A stretch of 5,715 nucleotides of DNA from Bacteroidota bacterium. Lineage in GTDB: Bacteria > Bacteroidota > Bacteroidia > Chitinophagales > Chitinophagaceae. The stretch spans positions 1 to 5,715 of the forward strand of contig JAGWTX010000177.1 of the NCBI GenBank assembly GCA_028875955.1, given 5' to 3'. Every line of letters begins with the position of its first letter. Within the stretch, counting starts at the first letter, position 1. The notes under the pieces are model-generated. The model was not told the DNA's origin, did no database searches, and saw only the letters and a program-made list of their open reading frames with translations. This document shows positions 1 through 5,129 of the stretch, in pieces. A program made the position numbers and the translations under genes.

Positions 1-1
1 T

Positions 2-238
2 GAAGACGCTGGCGTAACAAAAACTCAGGCAAATGCTGCCCTGGATTCTTTTGTAGCTACTGTAACCAAAACCCTGAAAAAAGGAGATAAAGTTACCCTG
101 GTTGGTTTTGGTACTTTCTCTGTATCAAAACGTGCTGCTCGTACAGGCCGTAACCCGCAAACCGGTGCTGCCATCAAGATCAAAGCTAAAAAAGTTGCTA
201 AATTCAAAGCTGGTAAGGAACTGAGCGCTAAGCTCTAA
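2..238 (+). CDS. HU-family DNA-binding protein, 3' part (5' end outside window)
   Basis: This is a histone-like HU/IHF-family nucleoid protein that bends DNA without strong sequence specificity and works as a dimer in the cytoplasm. An open frame enters from the left edge and gives 78 residues before TAA. The end of the first helix pair (EDAGVTKTQANAALDSF) is followed by the GFGTF motif at partial residues 35-39. The DNA-binding beta arm follows, with GRNPQTG at 49-55, whose proline (residue 52 here) corresponds to the intercalating Pro63 of E. coli HU. On that alignment only about 11 N-terminal residues are missing. The C-terminus (FKAGKELSAKL) is intact and of normal length. Codon choice is rich in GCT, GTA and AAA, as expected for a highly expressed gene. 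An intrinsic terminator follows 20 bases after the stop. HU rather than IHF is inferred from overall similarity. Confidence 0.95.
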   Translation, partial: EDAGVTKTQANAALDSFVATVTKTLKKGDKVTLVGFGTFSVSKRAARTGRNPQTGAAIKIKAKKVAKFKAGKELSAKL

Positions 239-258
239 TTACCGCTACAACCCTTTTG

Positions 259-285
259 AACCCCGCTTGCACGCGGGGTTTTTTT
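259..285 (+). terminator. Rho-independent terminator of the HU gene
   Basis: A perfect 8-bp stem (AACCCCGC at 259-266 with GCGGGGTT at 273-280) encloses a 6-base loop and runs into a T7 tract (279-285). The GC-rich stem, the T tract and the position 20 bases after the HU stop codon make this a textbook intrinsic terminator. It separates HU from the downstream bTHX gene, which has its own promoter. Confidence 0.93.
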
Positions 286-291
286 ATTTCG

Positions 292-299
292 TACCTTTG
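292..299 (+). promoter_or_regulatory. Bacteroidota-type -7 promoter element for bTHX
   Basis: TACCTTTG matches the Bacteroidota sigma-A -7 consensus TAnnTTTG exactly. It lies 24 bases before the bTHX ATG, which would give a leader of roughly 18 bases that is very A-rich. A TTG at 267-269, 22 bases upstream, could serve as the -33 element; it falls inside the loop of the preceding terminator. The match and placement are seen directly; promoter activity is inferred. Confidence 0.7.
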
Positions 300-323
300 C
301 CATTCATTTAAAAAAAACAAAAC

Positions 324-437
324 ATGGGAAGAGGTGACAAAAAATCCGCAAAAGGAAAAAGATTCAAAGGCTCTTTTGGCAAAAGCAGACCTGCAAAATC
401 AAATAAATCCAAGAAACCTGTAGTAAAAACAGCGTAA
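324..437 (+). CDS. thx: 30S ribosomal protein bTHX (Thx family), 37 aa
   Basis: This encodes a very short, strongly basic protein (11 Lys and 3 Arg in 37 residues, one acidic residue). The N-terminus MGRGDKKSAKGKRF followed by KGSFGKSRP (residues 15-23) matches the ribosomal protein Thx pattern first known from Thermus (MGKGD.., then GTYGKYRP). In Thermus, Thx sits in a cavity of 16S rRNA at the top of the 30S head and is thought to stabilise it. The lysine-rich tail (residues 24-37) is longer than in Thermus and is typically variable. The ATG is chosen because the MG-R/K-GD start is the family's own N-terminus, and because a TAnnTTTG promoter and an A-rich leader lie directly upstream. The HU terminator in front implies separate transcription. 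The gene is too small for many gene callers, and longer spurious antisense frames cover it. Confidence 0.9.
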   Translation: MGRGDKKSAKGKRFKGSFGKSRPAKSNKSKKPVVKTA

Positions 438-480
438 TCCCGCTCTGCACCTTTTTTACAAAGGCTGACCAAGTAATTTA

Positions 481-500
481 TTTCGGGCAAATACCTGAAA
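481..500. terminator. Short hairpin in the bTHX/PLP-enzyme convergent spacer
   Basis: TTTCGGG (481-487) can pair with CCTGAAA (494-500) through seven pairs, one of them G-U on the plus-strand RNA, around the 6-base loop CAAATA. It abuts the stronger hairpin at 501-536. It may help terminate transcription from either side, but the stem is weak and lacks a clear T tract. Confidence 0.35.
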
Positions 501-536
501 ATGAGAAATCTGTACATCCTTGCACAGATTTCTCAT
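501..536 (-). terminator. Strong inverted repeat, likely terminator of the PLP-enzyme gene
   Basis: A perfect 13-bp inverted repeat (ATGAGAAATCTGT at 501-513, ACAGATTTCTCAT at 524-536) has a 10-base centre that can pair two bases further, leaving a TCCT loop. It starts 9 bases after the stop of the minus-strand aminotransferase-like gene. Read on that strand it is followed by TTTTC, a short U run. Read on the plus strand, after bTHX, no U run follows. It is therefore best called a terminator for the minus-strand gene, possibly working in both directions. Confidence 0.65.
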
Positions 537-545
537 CGTTCGGTC

Positions 546-1904
546 TCAGCTTTTCCCACTGGCGATTTCTCCAATGGCTTTCACCAGTTTATCCAGATCG
601 GGTATCGTTGTATAGACATGCGGTGTAATCCTTACGCAGGATATGTTCTCCCAAACAATACCCACCGTATGTATTTTATACCGGTTGAATAAAGCGCTAT
701 CCAGTTCACCCGGCGTCATGCCATCAATGGTCACTCCGCAAATCGCACAGGAAAATTCGGGTTTGAAGGAGGTATGTATTTTTACTTTGGGGATATCCCT
801 TACTTTTTCTGCCCAGTAATTTTTCAGATAACGGATCCGCTCCTCCTTTCTTTTGGAGCCGATCGCATTTTGAAAATTGACGGCTTCCCCGATGGCCTGT
901 TCAATCGGGAAACTCCGGGTACCCAGACTTTCAAATTTCCGGATATCCTCACTCTGGGGCTTATCATTACATACCAGTGGCCATATCTTACTGATCTTTT
1001 CTTTTTTGATCCACAACATCCCGCTACCAACCGGCGCACTCAGGAATTTATGCAAACTGGTTCCGAAATAATCACAACCCAGGTCCGGAATTTTGTAATC
1101 GAGTAGACCGAAGGTATGGGCCCCATCCACGATTACTTCCACTCCATATTTTTTGGCCATATCGGTTATCTTCCGGACCGGCATGATCTGGCCGATCCAG
1201 TTGATGATATGGGTAACATGCAGGATTTTTGTTTTGGGGGTTATGGCTTTTTCATAGGCTGCAACAATCTCCTCTGCATTTTCTATCGGGAACTGAAAAC
1301 TGAGCTGTTTATAGACAATCCCCTCACGCGCCGCCCTTTGCTTCCAGGCATTGATCATATTCGGATAATCCTGTTTTGTACCCACCACTTCATCTCCGGC
1401 TTTCAGCTCCAGACCATAGATCACCGTATTCAGGGCTTCCGTGGCATTCCGGTTTACGGCGATCTCTTCAGGTGAACAACCTGCCAGAACAGCCAGTTTT
1501 TGCCGCAAGGGCTCACGGCCCTGATCCAGGATGCGCCACATGTAATAGGATGGTCCCTGATTGGCCAGATCGTTGTAACGCGACAAGGCTTCCTGCACGA
1601 TCCTCGGAGCCGGACTCACCCCGCCATTGTTCAAAATAATGAGGTTGGCATTGACGGTATAGGCCTGTTGTATCACAGACCAATAGTCTTCATCCGTTGC
1701 CACGGCCTGCGGACTCAGTCCCAGGGTTTTCTTTTCAGCGGCTTCAAAACTGGCAGCATGCAGCTGGTTAAACAGGCTATTGGCTGAGAATGCGCCGGCC
1801 AGTAAGCCCATGTTTTGTAAAAACTTTCTTCGGTGTTCCACGGTAAAAGATTGAACAAGAAAGTTAAGGTTTTCCGGGAATAATCCTGATATCAGATCAT
1901 CCAT
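546..1904 (-). CDS. Tat-type exported PLP-dependent enzyme, class V aminotransferase fold
   Basis: This 452-residue protein belongs to the fold-type I, class V aminotransferase / isopenicillin N epimerase-like family. Visible active-site elements are RNATEA (152-157, phosphate-binding loop), VDGAH (259-263, with Asp260 contacting the PLP ring nitrogen), Lys286 in SLHKFLSAP (Schiff-base lysine), GTR (328-330) and Arg425 in VRITPH (expected to bind a substrate carboxylate). All key residues are present, so it should be active. The N-terminus carries HRRKFLQ (24-30) followed by a mildly hydrophobic segment to about residue 47, resembling a twin-arginine (Tat) signal. That would place the enzyme in the periplasm, exported folded with its cofactor. 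PvdN of Pseudomonas, a Tat-exported enzyme of this fold acting in pyoverdine maturation, is a known precedent; the substrate here is unknown. The ATG at 1904 leaves a long n-region before the twin arginines. A GTG at 1841 (Val22) is an alternative start that puts RR at residues 4-5. A strong hairpin follows the stop. Confidence 0.88.
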   Translation of the reverse strand: MDDLISGLFPENLNFLVQSFTVEHRRKFLQNMGLLAGAFSANSLFNQLHAASFEAAEKKTLGLSPQAVATDEDYWSVIQQAYTVNANLIILNNGGVSPAPRIVQEALSRYNDLANQGPSYYMWRILDQGREPLRQKLAVLAGCSPEEIAVNRNATEALNTVIYGLELKAGDEVVGTKQDYPNMINAWKQRAAREGIVYKQLSFQFPIENAEEIVAAYEKAITPKTKILHVTHIINWIGQIMPVRKITDMAKKYGVEVIVDGAHTFGLLDYKIPDLGCDYFGTSLHKFLSAPVGSGMLWIKKEKISKIWPLVCNDKPQSEDIRKFESLGTRSFPIEQAIGEAVNFQNAIGSKRKEERIRYLKNYWAEKVRDIPKVKIHTSFKPEFSCAICGVTIDGMTPGELDSALFNRYKIHTVGIVWENISCVRITPHVYTTIPDLDKLVKAIGEIASGKS

Positions 1905-1973
1905 CAGAAATCCACCGGTTGTTTCAGAATGGTTTTAACACCTGGTTCTGAATCCCGAAGCCGTCAAAATGAC

Positions 1974-1981
1974 TATCTTTG
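1974..1981 (+). promoter_or_regulatory. Bacteroidota-type -7 promoter element for the small CxxC membrane protein
   Basis: TATCTTTG is an exact match to TAnnTTTG and lies 19 bases before the ATG at 2001, giving a predicted leader of about a dozen bases. No clear TTG -33 element is visible at the usual 17-23 base distance; only CTG occurs, at 1948-1950. The element supports 2001 as the real start, because the upstream in-frame ATG at 1929 would precede the promoter. Confidence 0.65.
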
Positions 1982-2000
1982 CAAACGAAAACGGGAAACA

Positions 2001-2258
2001 ATGAGAAGGAAATATTTGGCTTTGCTGGTTTGTATGCTTGCAGCTGTCTTGCAGGTCACCCTGTTACAGGCACAATGTTCCATCTGCACCAAAACCGCTT
2101 CTCAACTGGGTGCCGGTCCTGCAGAAGCATTAAATTCAGCCATTCTCTATCTGGCTGCTGCACCCTTTGCCATCATGGGGTATATTGGCTGGCGCTGGTG
2201 GAAGACCGAAAAATCACTGGAGGGAAATACAACTTCAGACGAACCATCCCAGAACTGA
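2001..2258 (+). CDS. Small exported CxxC protein with one membrane helix
   Basis: This encodes an 85-residue protein. Residues 1-24 form a signal peptide (MRRKY, then a leucine/alanine-rich core, with likely cleavage after LLQA at 24). The mature chain begins Gln-Cys-Ser-Ile-Cys, so a CxxC motif (Cys26, Cys29) sits at its very N-terminus. A short periplasmic stretch ends in LNSAILYL, leading into a hydrophobic helix (about 46-64) with an internal proline, then WRWWK as a positive cytoplasmic flank and a polar tail. The QAQC context is not a lipobox, and there is no CxxCH haem-c site. From memory, small proteins with the order C-x-x-C, L-N-x-x-I-L-Y-L, P, G, W recur in Bacteroidota without assigned function; that is recall, not a search. 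Possible roles are metal binding or thiol chemistry at the outer face of the inner membrane. The stop lies 13 bases from the convergent glycosyltransferase. Confidence 0.85.
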   Translation: MRRKYLALLVCMLAAVLQVTLLQAQCSICTKTASQLGAGPAEALNSAILYLAAAPFAIMGYIGWRWWKTEKSLEGNTTSDEPSQN

Positions 2259-2271
2259 AATCCATCTACAA

Positions 2272-3180
2272 TCATAATCTGAAAGAGATCAGGAAACTGT
2301 GTTTTATCTGCGAGATGACCCCAATTCTTCGCAATTTATAATAATAGATATCCCTTCGGTTCTTACACAAAAAGAAAAACAATTTCCAGTTGATTCTTGT
2401 CTGCATCGAAGCGTGCCACAACTGATATAATTTTTCAAAAAACGCACGGTCCGGGCTATTCAGATGTGCAATCTCCCTGAAGTAAGCGAGGTGCTGATCC
2501 AATACCACCCTGAATCTCTTGCGCAATTCTTTTTTGGAAGGCCCCCTGCTGGCGGTAACATTCCGATCATGTACACGCTGATATACCAAAACCTCAGGCA
2601 CAAACTGCACCTGGCTTACAGACATGGCGATGATTGCAAGCCACCAGTCGTAAAAAACCCCTTCCGGAAAGGGTAAGGCTTTTTCCAACAGGGACTTTTT
2701 GATCAGCATGGCATGACCACTTACCGTATTGAAAACAGCGATTTTCTTTGGATCGTTTCCGGAAACCTTCCTGTACCGGTTATTCGGATTTACCCTTACC
2801 GGGATTCTCTCCTGAAATCGAATGGAATCACAATAAATAAGGGAAGCACTTTTATCCCATGAATCAAGCAGTACAGACAATTTTCCGGGATTCCAGATAT
2901 CATCCTGATCGGCTATCGCGATCCAATCATGCTTCGCTGAACAGAGCGCCTGCTGAAAATTAGCAGTAAAACCCTGATTCACCTGGTTACGGATAAGCCT
3001 GATCCGGCTGTCTTTACTGGCCAATTCTTCCAGGATCTGAAACGTATCATCCTCGGAAGCATCGTCTGAAATCAGCAATTCATGGATCGGATAGCTTTGC
3101 TGCAGGATACTTTCTACCTGCTCTCTGATAAATCTACTCCCATTGTAACTGCAGAGTACAACTGAAATAGGTAATGTCAT
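2272..3180 (-). CDS. Family 2 glycosyltransferase (rhamnosyltransferase-like)
   Basis: This 302-residue GT-A fold glycosyltransferase should transfer a sugar from a nucleotide donor onto a growing surface glycan at the cytoplasmic face of the membrane. ISVVLCSYNG (5-14) is the first beta strand, with Asp39-Asp40 in the nucleotide pocket. ADQDDIW (90-96) holds the metal-binding DxD. SGHAMLIKK (154-162) and YDWW (177-180) form the acceptor region with a probable catalytic Asp178, and VYQRVHDRN (199-207) is the C-terminal signature. No transmembrane helix is evident; the C-terminus is basic and aromatic and may touch the membrane. The start is taken at the ATG at 3180. A TTG two codons upstream is less likely because the family begins a few residues before the ISVV strand. 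It is paralogous to the gene at 4157-5095 and diverges from the one at 3266. Donor and acceptor sugars cannot be read from the sequence. Confidence 0.92.
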   Translation of the reverse strand: MTLPISVVLCSYNGSRFIREQVESILQQSYPIHELLISDDASEDDTFQILEELASKDSRIRLIRNQVNQGFTANFQQALCSAKHDWIAIADQDDIWNPGKLSVLLDSWDKSASLIYCDSIRFQERIPVRVNPNNRYRKVSGNDPKKIAVFNTVSGHAMLIKKSLLEKALPFPEGVFYDWWLAIIAMSVSQVQFVPEVLVYQRVHDRNVTASRGPSKKELRKRFRVVLDQHLAYFREIAHLNSPDRAFFEKLYQLWHASMQTRINWKLFFFLCKNRRDIYYYKLRRIGVISQIKHSFLISFRL

Positions 3181-3209
3181 TAACAATTTTTATTTTTATC
3201 GGTCTGGAT

Positions 3210-3217
3210 CAGAGATA
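3210..3217 (-). promoter_or_regulatory. Possible degenerate -7 element for the minus-strand glycosyltransferase
   Basis: Read on the minus strand this is TATCTCTG, one base off TAnnTTTG, and it ends 29 bases before the ATG at 3180. It sits in the 85-base divergent spacer (3181-3265), where both glycosyltransferase genes should start transcription. No good -33 element accompanies it, and I see no consensus element for the plus-strand gene, so this is a weak call. Confidence 0.25.
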
Positions 3218-3265
3218 CTTAGTAATGGCATTCCGTTATTAAAAAGACATTAAGCTATCGGGCTC

Positions 3266-4153
3266 ATGAACATTTATACGGTAAAACAAAAGACAACCCC
3301 CGCAACAACTCCGAAGTTTTCGATCATGATCCCCAGCTGGAACAACCTTCCCTATCTCAGGCTTTGCATCGAAAGCATCCGGAAAAATTCACATTACCAG
3401 CATGAGATCATTGTCCATATCAACGAAGGCGTTGATGGTTCCTTAACCTGGATACAATCACAGGCAGATATCAGTTATTCGCACAGTCAGGAAAATATCG
3501 GTGTCTGCTATGCGCTCAACAGTTGCCGTACACTGGCAACAACTGATTACCTGGTTTACCTGAATGATGACATGTATGTTTGTCCTGATTGGGACCTGGC
3601 TCTGGTGGAAGAGATCGATCAGTTAACCGATCCTTATTTTTTCTTTTCAGCCACCGCCATTGAAACCCGTAAACAAAGCAACTGCTCCATAGAAAAAACC
3701 TATGGTACCCACCCGGATAATTTTCAGGAGGAAAAACTCTTAGCCGAGTACCGGCAATTACCCATGGAAGACTGGCAGGGTGCCACCTGGCCGCCGAATG
3801 TGGTGCACAAGGATGTTTGGGACCTGGTAGGGGGGTATAGCATTGAATACAGTCCGGGCATGTATTCCGATCCTGATTTTTCGTACAAGCTCTGGAAACT
3901 GGGTGTGCGTCTGTTTAAGGGCATTGCCAAAAGCAGGGTCTACCATTTTGGCTCTGTCTCCGTAAAACGGATCAAAAAAAATGATGGCTACTATATGTTC
4001 ATTGCCAAATGGGGCATGACATCCGGAACCTTTTCAAAGTATTTCCTGAGAAGGGGTGAACGGTTTGACGGCCCCCTGGAAGAGCGACCCATCCCATTCC
4101 TGACCCGGATCAAAAATCACCTGAAAGCGCAGGTATCCGTTCTGCACAAATAA
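3266..4153 (+). CDS. Family 2 glycosyltransferase, distinct subtype
   Basis: This encodes a 295-residue GT-A fold glycosyltransferase. FSIMIPSWNN (18-27) is the first strand of the nucleotide-binding half. ENIGVCYALNSC (76-87) is the typical helix after the second strand block. YLNDDMYV (98-105) supplies the metal-binding acidic motif in NDD form rather than DxD. WPPNVVHKDVWDLVGGY (175-191) and SDPDFSYKL (201-209) make the acceptor region, with Asp202 or Asp204 as candidate catalytic base, and VYHFGSVS (225-232) holds a conserved His227. About 17 residues precede the first strand, more than in its neighbours. It differs from the flanking enzymes in lacking the DQDD and QHxxN signatures. It is divergent from the gene ending at 3180 and its stop is only 3 bases from that of the convergent gene at 4157. 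A role in a surface polysaccharide or glycolipid is inferred from family and context. Confidence 0.9.
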   Translation: MNIYTVKQKTTPATTPKFSIMIPSWNNLPYLRLCIESIRKNSHYQHEIIVHINEGVDGSLTWIQSQADISYSHSQENIGVCYALNSCRTLATTDYLVYLNDDMYVCPDWDLALVEEIDQLTDPYFFFSATAIETRKQSNCSIEKTYGTHPDNFQEEKLLAEYRQLPMEDWQGATWPPNVVHKDVWDLVGGYSIEYSPGMYSDPDFSYKLWKLGVRLFKGIAKSRVYHFGSVSVKRIKKNDGYYMFIAKWGMTSGTFSKYFLRRGERFDGPLEERPIPFLTRIKNHLKAQVSVLHK

Positions 4154-4156
4154 GGG

Positions 4157-5095
4157 CTAATAATCGATCTTAACAAACATCTTCAAACAGAACAGGATCT
4201 TCTCAAAGGAGGATTTCTTTTTATAGGCGAGTATCCGGTTTCTATACCGCAGGAATGTGACCATCCGTAACCAGTTGTTTTGTAATCCCTGGTGCCGGTA
4301 GGTCCTGCTCAGGATCTCCAGTACCCTTTTTTGTTCCGTATTTTCCGGAGGGCATTTTTCAAATAACAACTGCATCCTCTCACGGCTTCTTTGTTTGCGC
4401 CAGGCAACCGATGGTTTTTTTTGCTCCTTTTTTTTTGCATGGGTATTCGCACCGATCGCATTCTGGGTATGCTGTCTGTAATACACCAACGATCCCGGAT
4501 AATACAGAACGGGGCTTTTACAGGCCGCAACAAATCCTAACCAGAAATCATGCGTTACCAGATCCGGAAAGGGCCGGCACCTTTCCAACAATCCTTTTTT
4601 GAAAAGCATGGCATGCCCGGGTGCCCAGGCGCCGATTACATACATCAGACAATCTGTATAGGAGATCTGGTTGCGGATATCAGACATCTTTTTCCCCAGG
4701 GATAACCCGTTTTCATCTATCAGTTCAGAATTGCTGTAGATCAGTTCCTGGTTTCCCAGGGCCTCATACAAAAGCGAAAGTTTTTCCGGATGCCAGCGGT
4801 CATCCTGATCGCTGAGTGCGATCAGATCACCCTTGGCCAGTAACATCCCTTTCTCAAAATTTTTGATGTATCCAAGGGTTTCGCGGTTTTGTTCGATCCG
4901 GATATCGGGAAATTTTGATGCATACCTTTCGAGAACAGCCCATGTGTTGTCTGTGGATTTGTCATCCACAACTACCAGTTCAATGGACCGGTAGGTTTGT
5001 GCCAGAATACTATCCAATTGTTCTGCCAGAAAACGGGAACCGTTATAGGTTGCCATTACAACAGAAATCAACGGTCTTTGGGGAACATCTTGCAT
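4157..5095 (-). CDS. Family 2 glycosyltransferase (rhamnosyltransferase-like), paralogue of the gene at 2272
   Basis: This 312-residue GT-A fold glycosyltransferase has ISVVMATYNGSRF (10-22), VDDKSTDNT (43-51), SDQDDRW (95-101, metal-binding DxD), PGHAMLFKK (159-167), HDFW (182-185, candidate catalytic Asp183) and YRQHTQNAIGA (206-216), in the same order as in the gene at 2272-3180. By eye about half of the first hundred residues are identical between the two, so they are paralogues that probably add similar sugars. The ATG at 5095 is used; it lies 34 bases after the stop of the meaB-like gene on the same strand, with no terminator and no TAnnTTTG between them, so the two may share a transcript. 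Two A-tracts (A9 and A8 on the coding strand) encode a lysine-rich stretch at residues 220-227, just after the catalytic domain. The C-terminus is basic and lacks a clear membrane helix. Confidence 0.92.
   Translation of the reverse strand: MQDVPQRPLISVVMATYNGSRFLAEQLDSILAQTYRSIELVVVDDKSTDNTWAVLERYASKFPDIRIEQNRETLGYIKNFEKGMLLAKGDLIALSDQDDRWHPEKLSLLYEALGNQELIYSNSELIDENGLSLGKKMSDIRNQISYTDCLMYVIGAWAPGHAMLFKKGLLERCRPFPDLVTHDFWLGFVAACKSPVLYYPGSLVYYRQHTQNAIGANTHAKKKEQKKPSVAWRKQRSRERMQLLFEKCPPENTEQKRVLEILSRTYRHQGLQNNWLRMVTFLRYRNRILAYKKKSSFEKILFCLKMFVKIDY
4415..4436 (-). repeat. Paired homopolymer tracts inside the glycosyltransferase gene
   Basis: The plus strand shows T8 (4415-4422) and T9 (4428-4436) separated by GCTCC. 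On the coding strand they read A9 then A8, encoding the AKKKEQKK stretch at residues 220-227. These are the longest homopolymers I noticed within a gene here. They are possible slippage sites, but may only reflect lysine codon choice. The frame is intact as sequenced. Confidence 0.6.
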
Positions 5096-5129
5096 AGCTG
5101 GCTATAAAATAAAATGGATGTCAGGGTTC

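Noticed and set aside
450..464. CCTTT / AAAGG hairpin as a bTHX terminator
   Set aside because: Five AT-rich pairs with no following T tract could occur by chance.
308..517. Minus-strand 69-codon frame over the bTHX gene
   Set aside because: It is a phenylalanine/leucine-rich mirror of the lysine-rich bTHX gene, and its end overlaps the hairpin. The plus-strand gene has promoter and family support.
774..1475. Plus-strand open frames of 110 and 119 codons (774-1106, 1116-1475)
   Set aside because: They lie antisense to the well-supported PLP enzyme, resemble no family I know, and arise from its codon composition.
1963..1970. Minus-strand TCATTTTG as promoter of the PLP enzyme
   Set aside because: It differs from TAnnTTTG at an important base and has no -33 element; too weak to annotate.
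1929..2000. Upstream in-frame ATG at 1929 as start of the small CxxC protein
   Set aside because: It would place a polar 24-residue extension before an evident signal peptide, and it lies upstream of the TAnnTTTG promoter at 1974-1981.
1979..2341. Plus-strand 120-codon frame overlapping the CxxC protein in another frame
   Set aside because: It has no recognisable domain, overlaps the end of the convergent glycosyltransferase, and competes with a frame showing signal peptide and membrane helix.
3178..3186. TTG at 3186 as start of the first minus-strand glycosyltransferase
   Set aside because: An ATG lies two codons downstream, at the usual distance from the ISVV strand. TTG starts are rare and nothing favours it.
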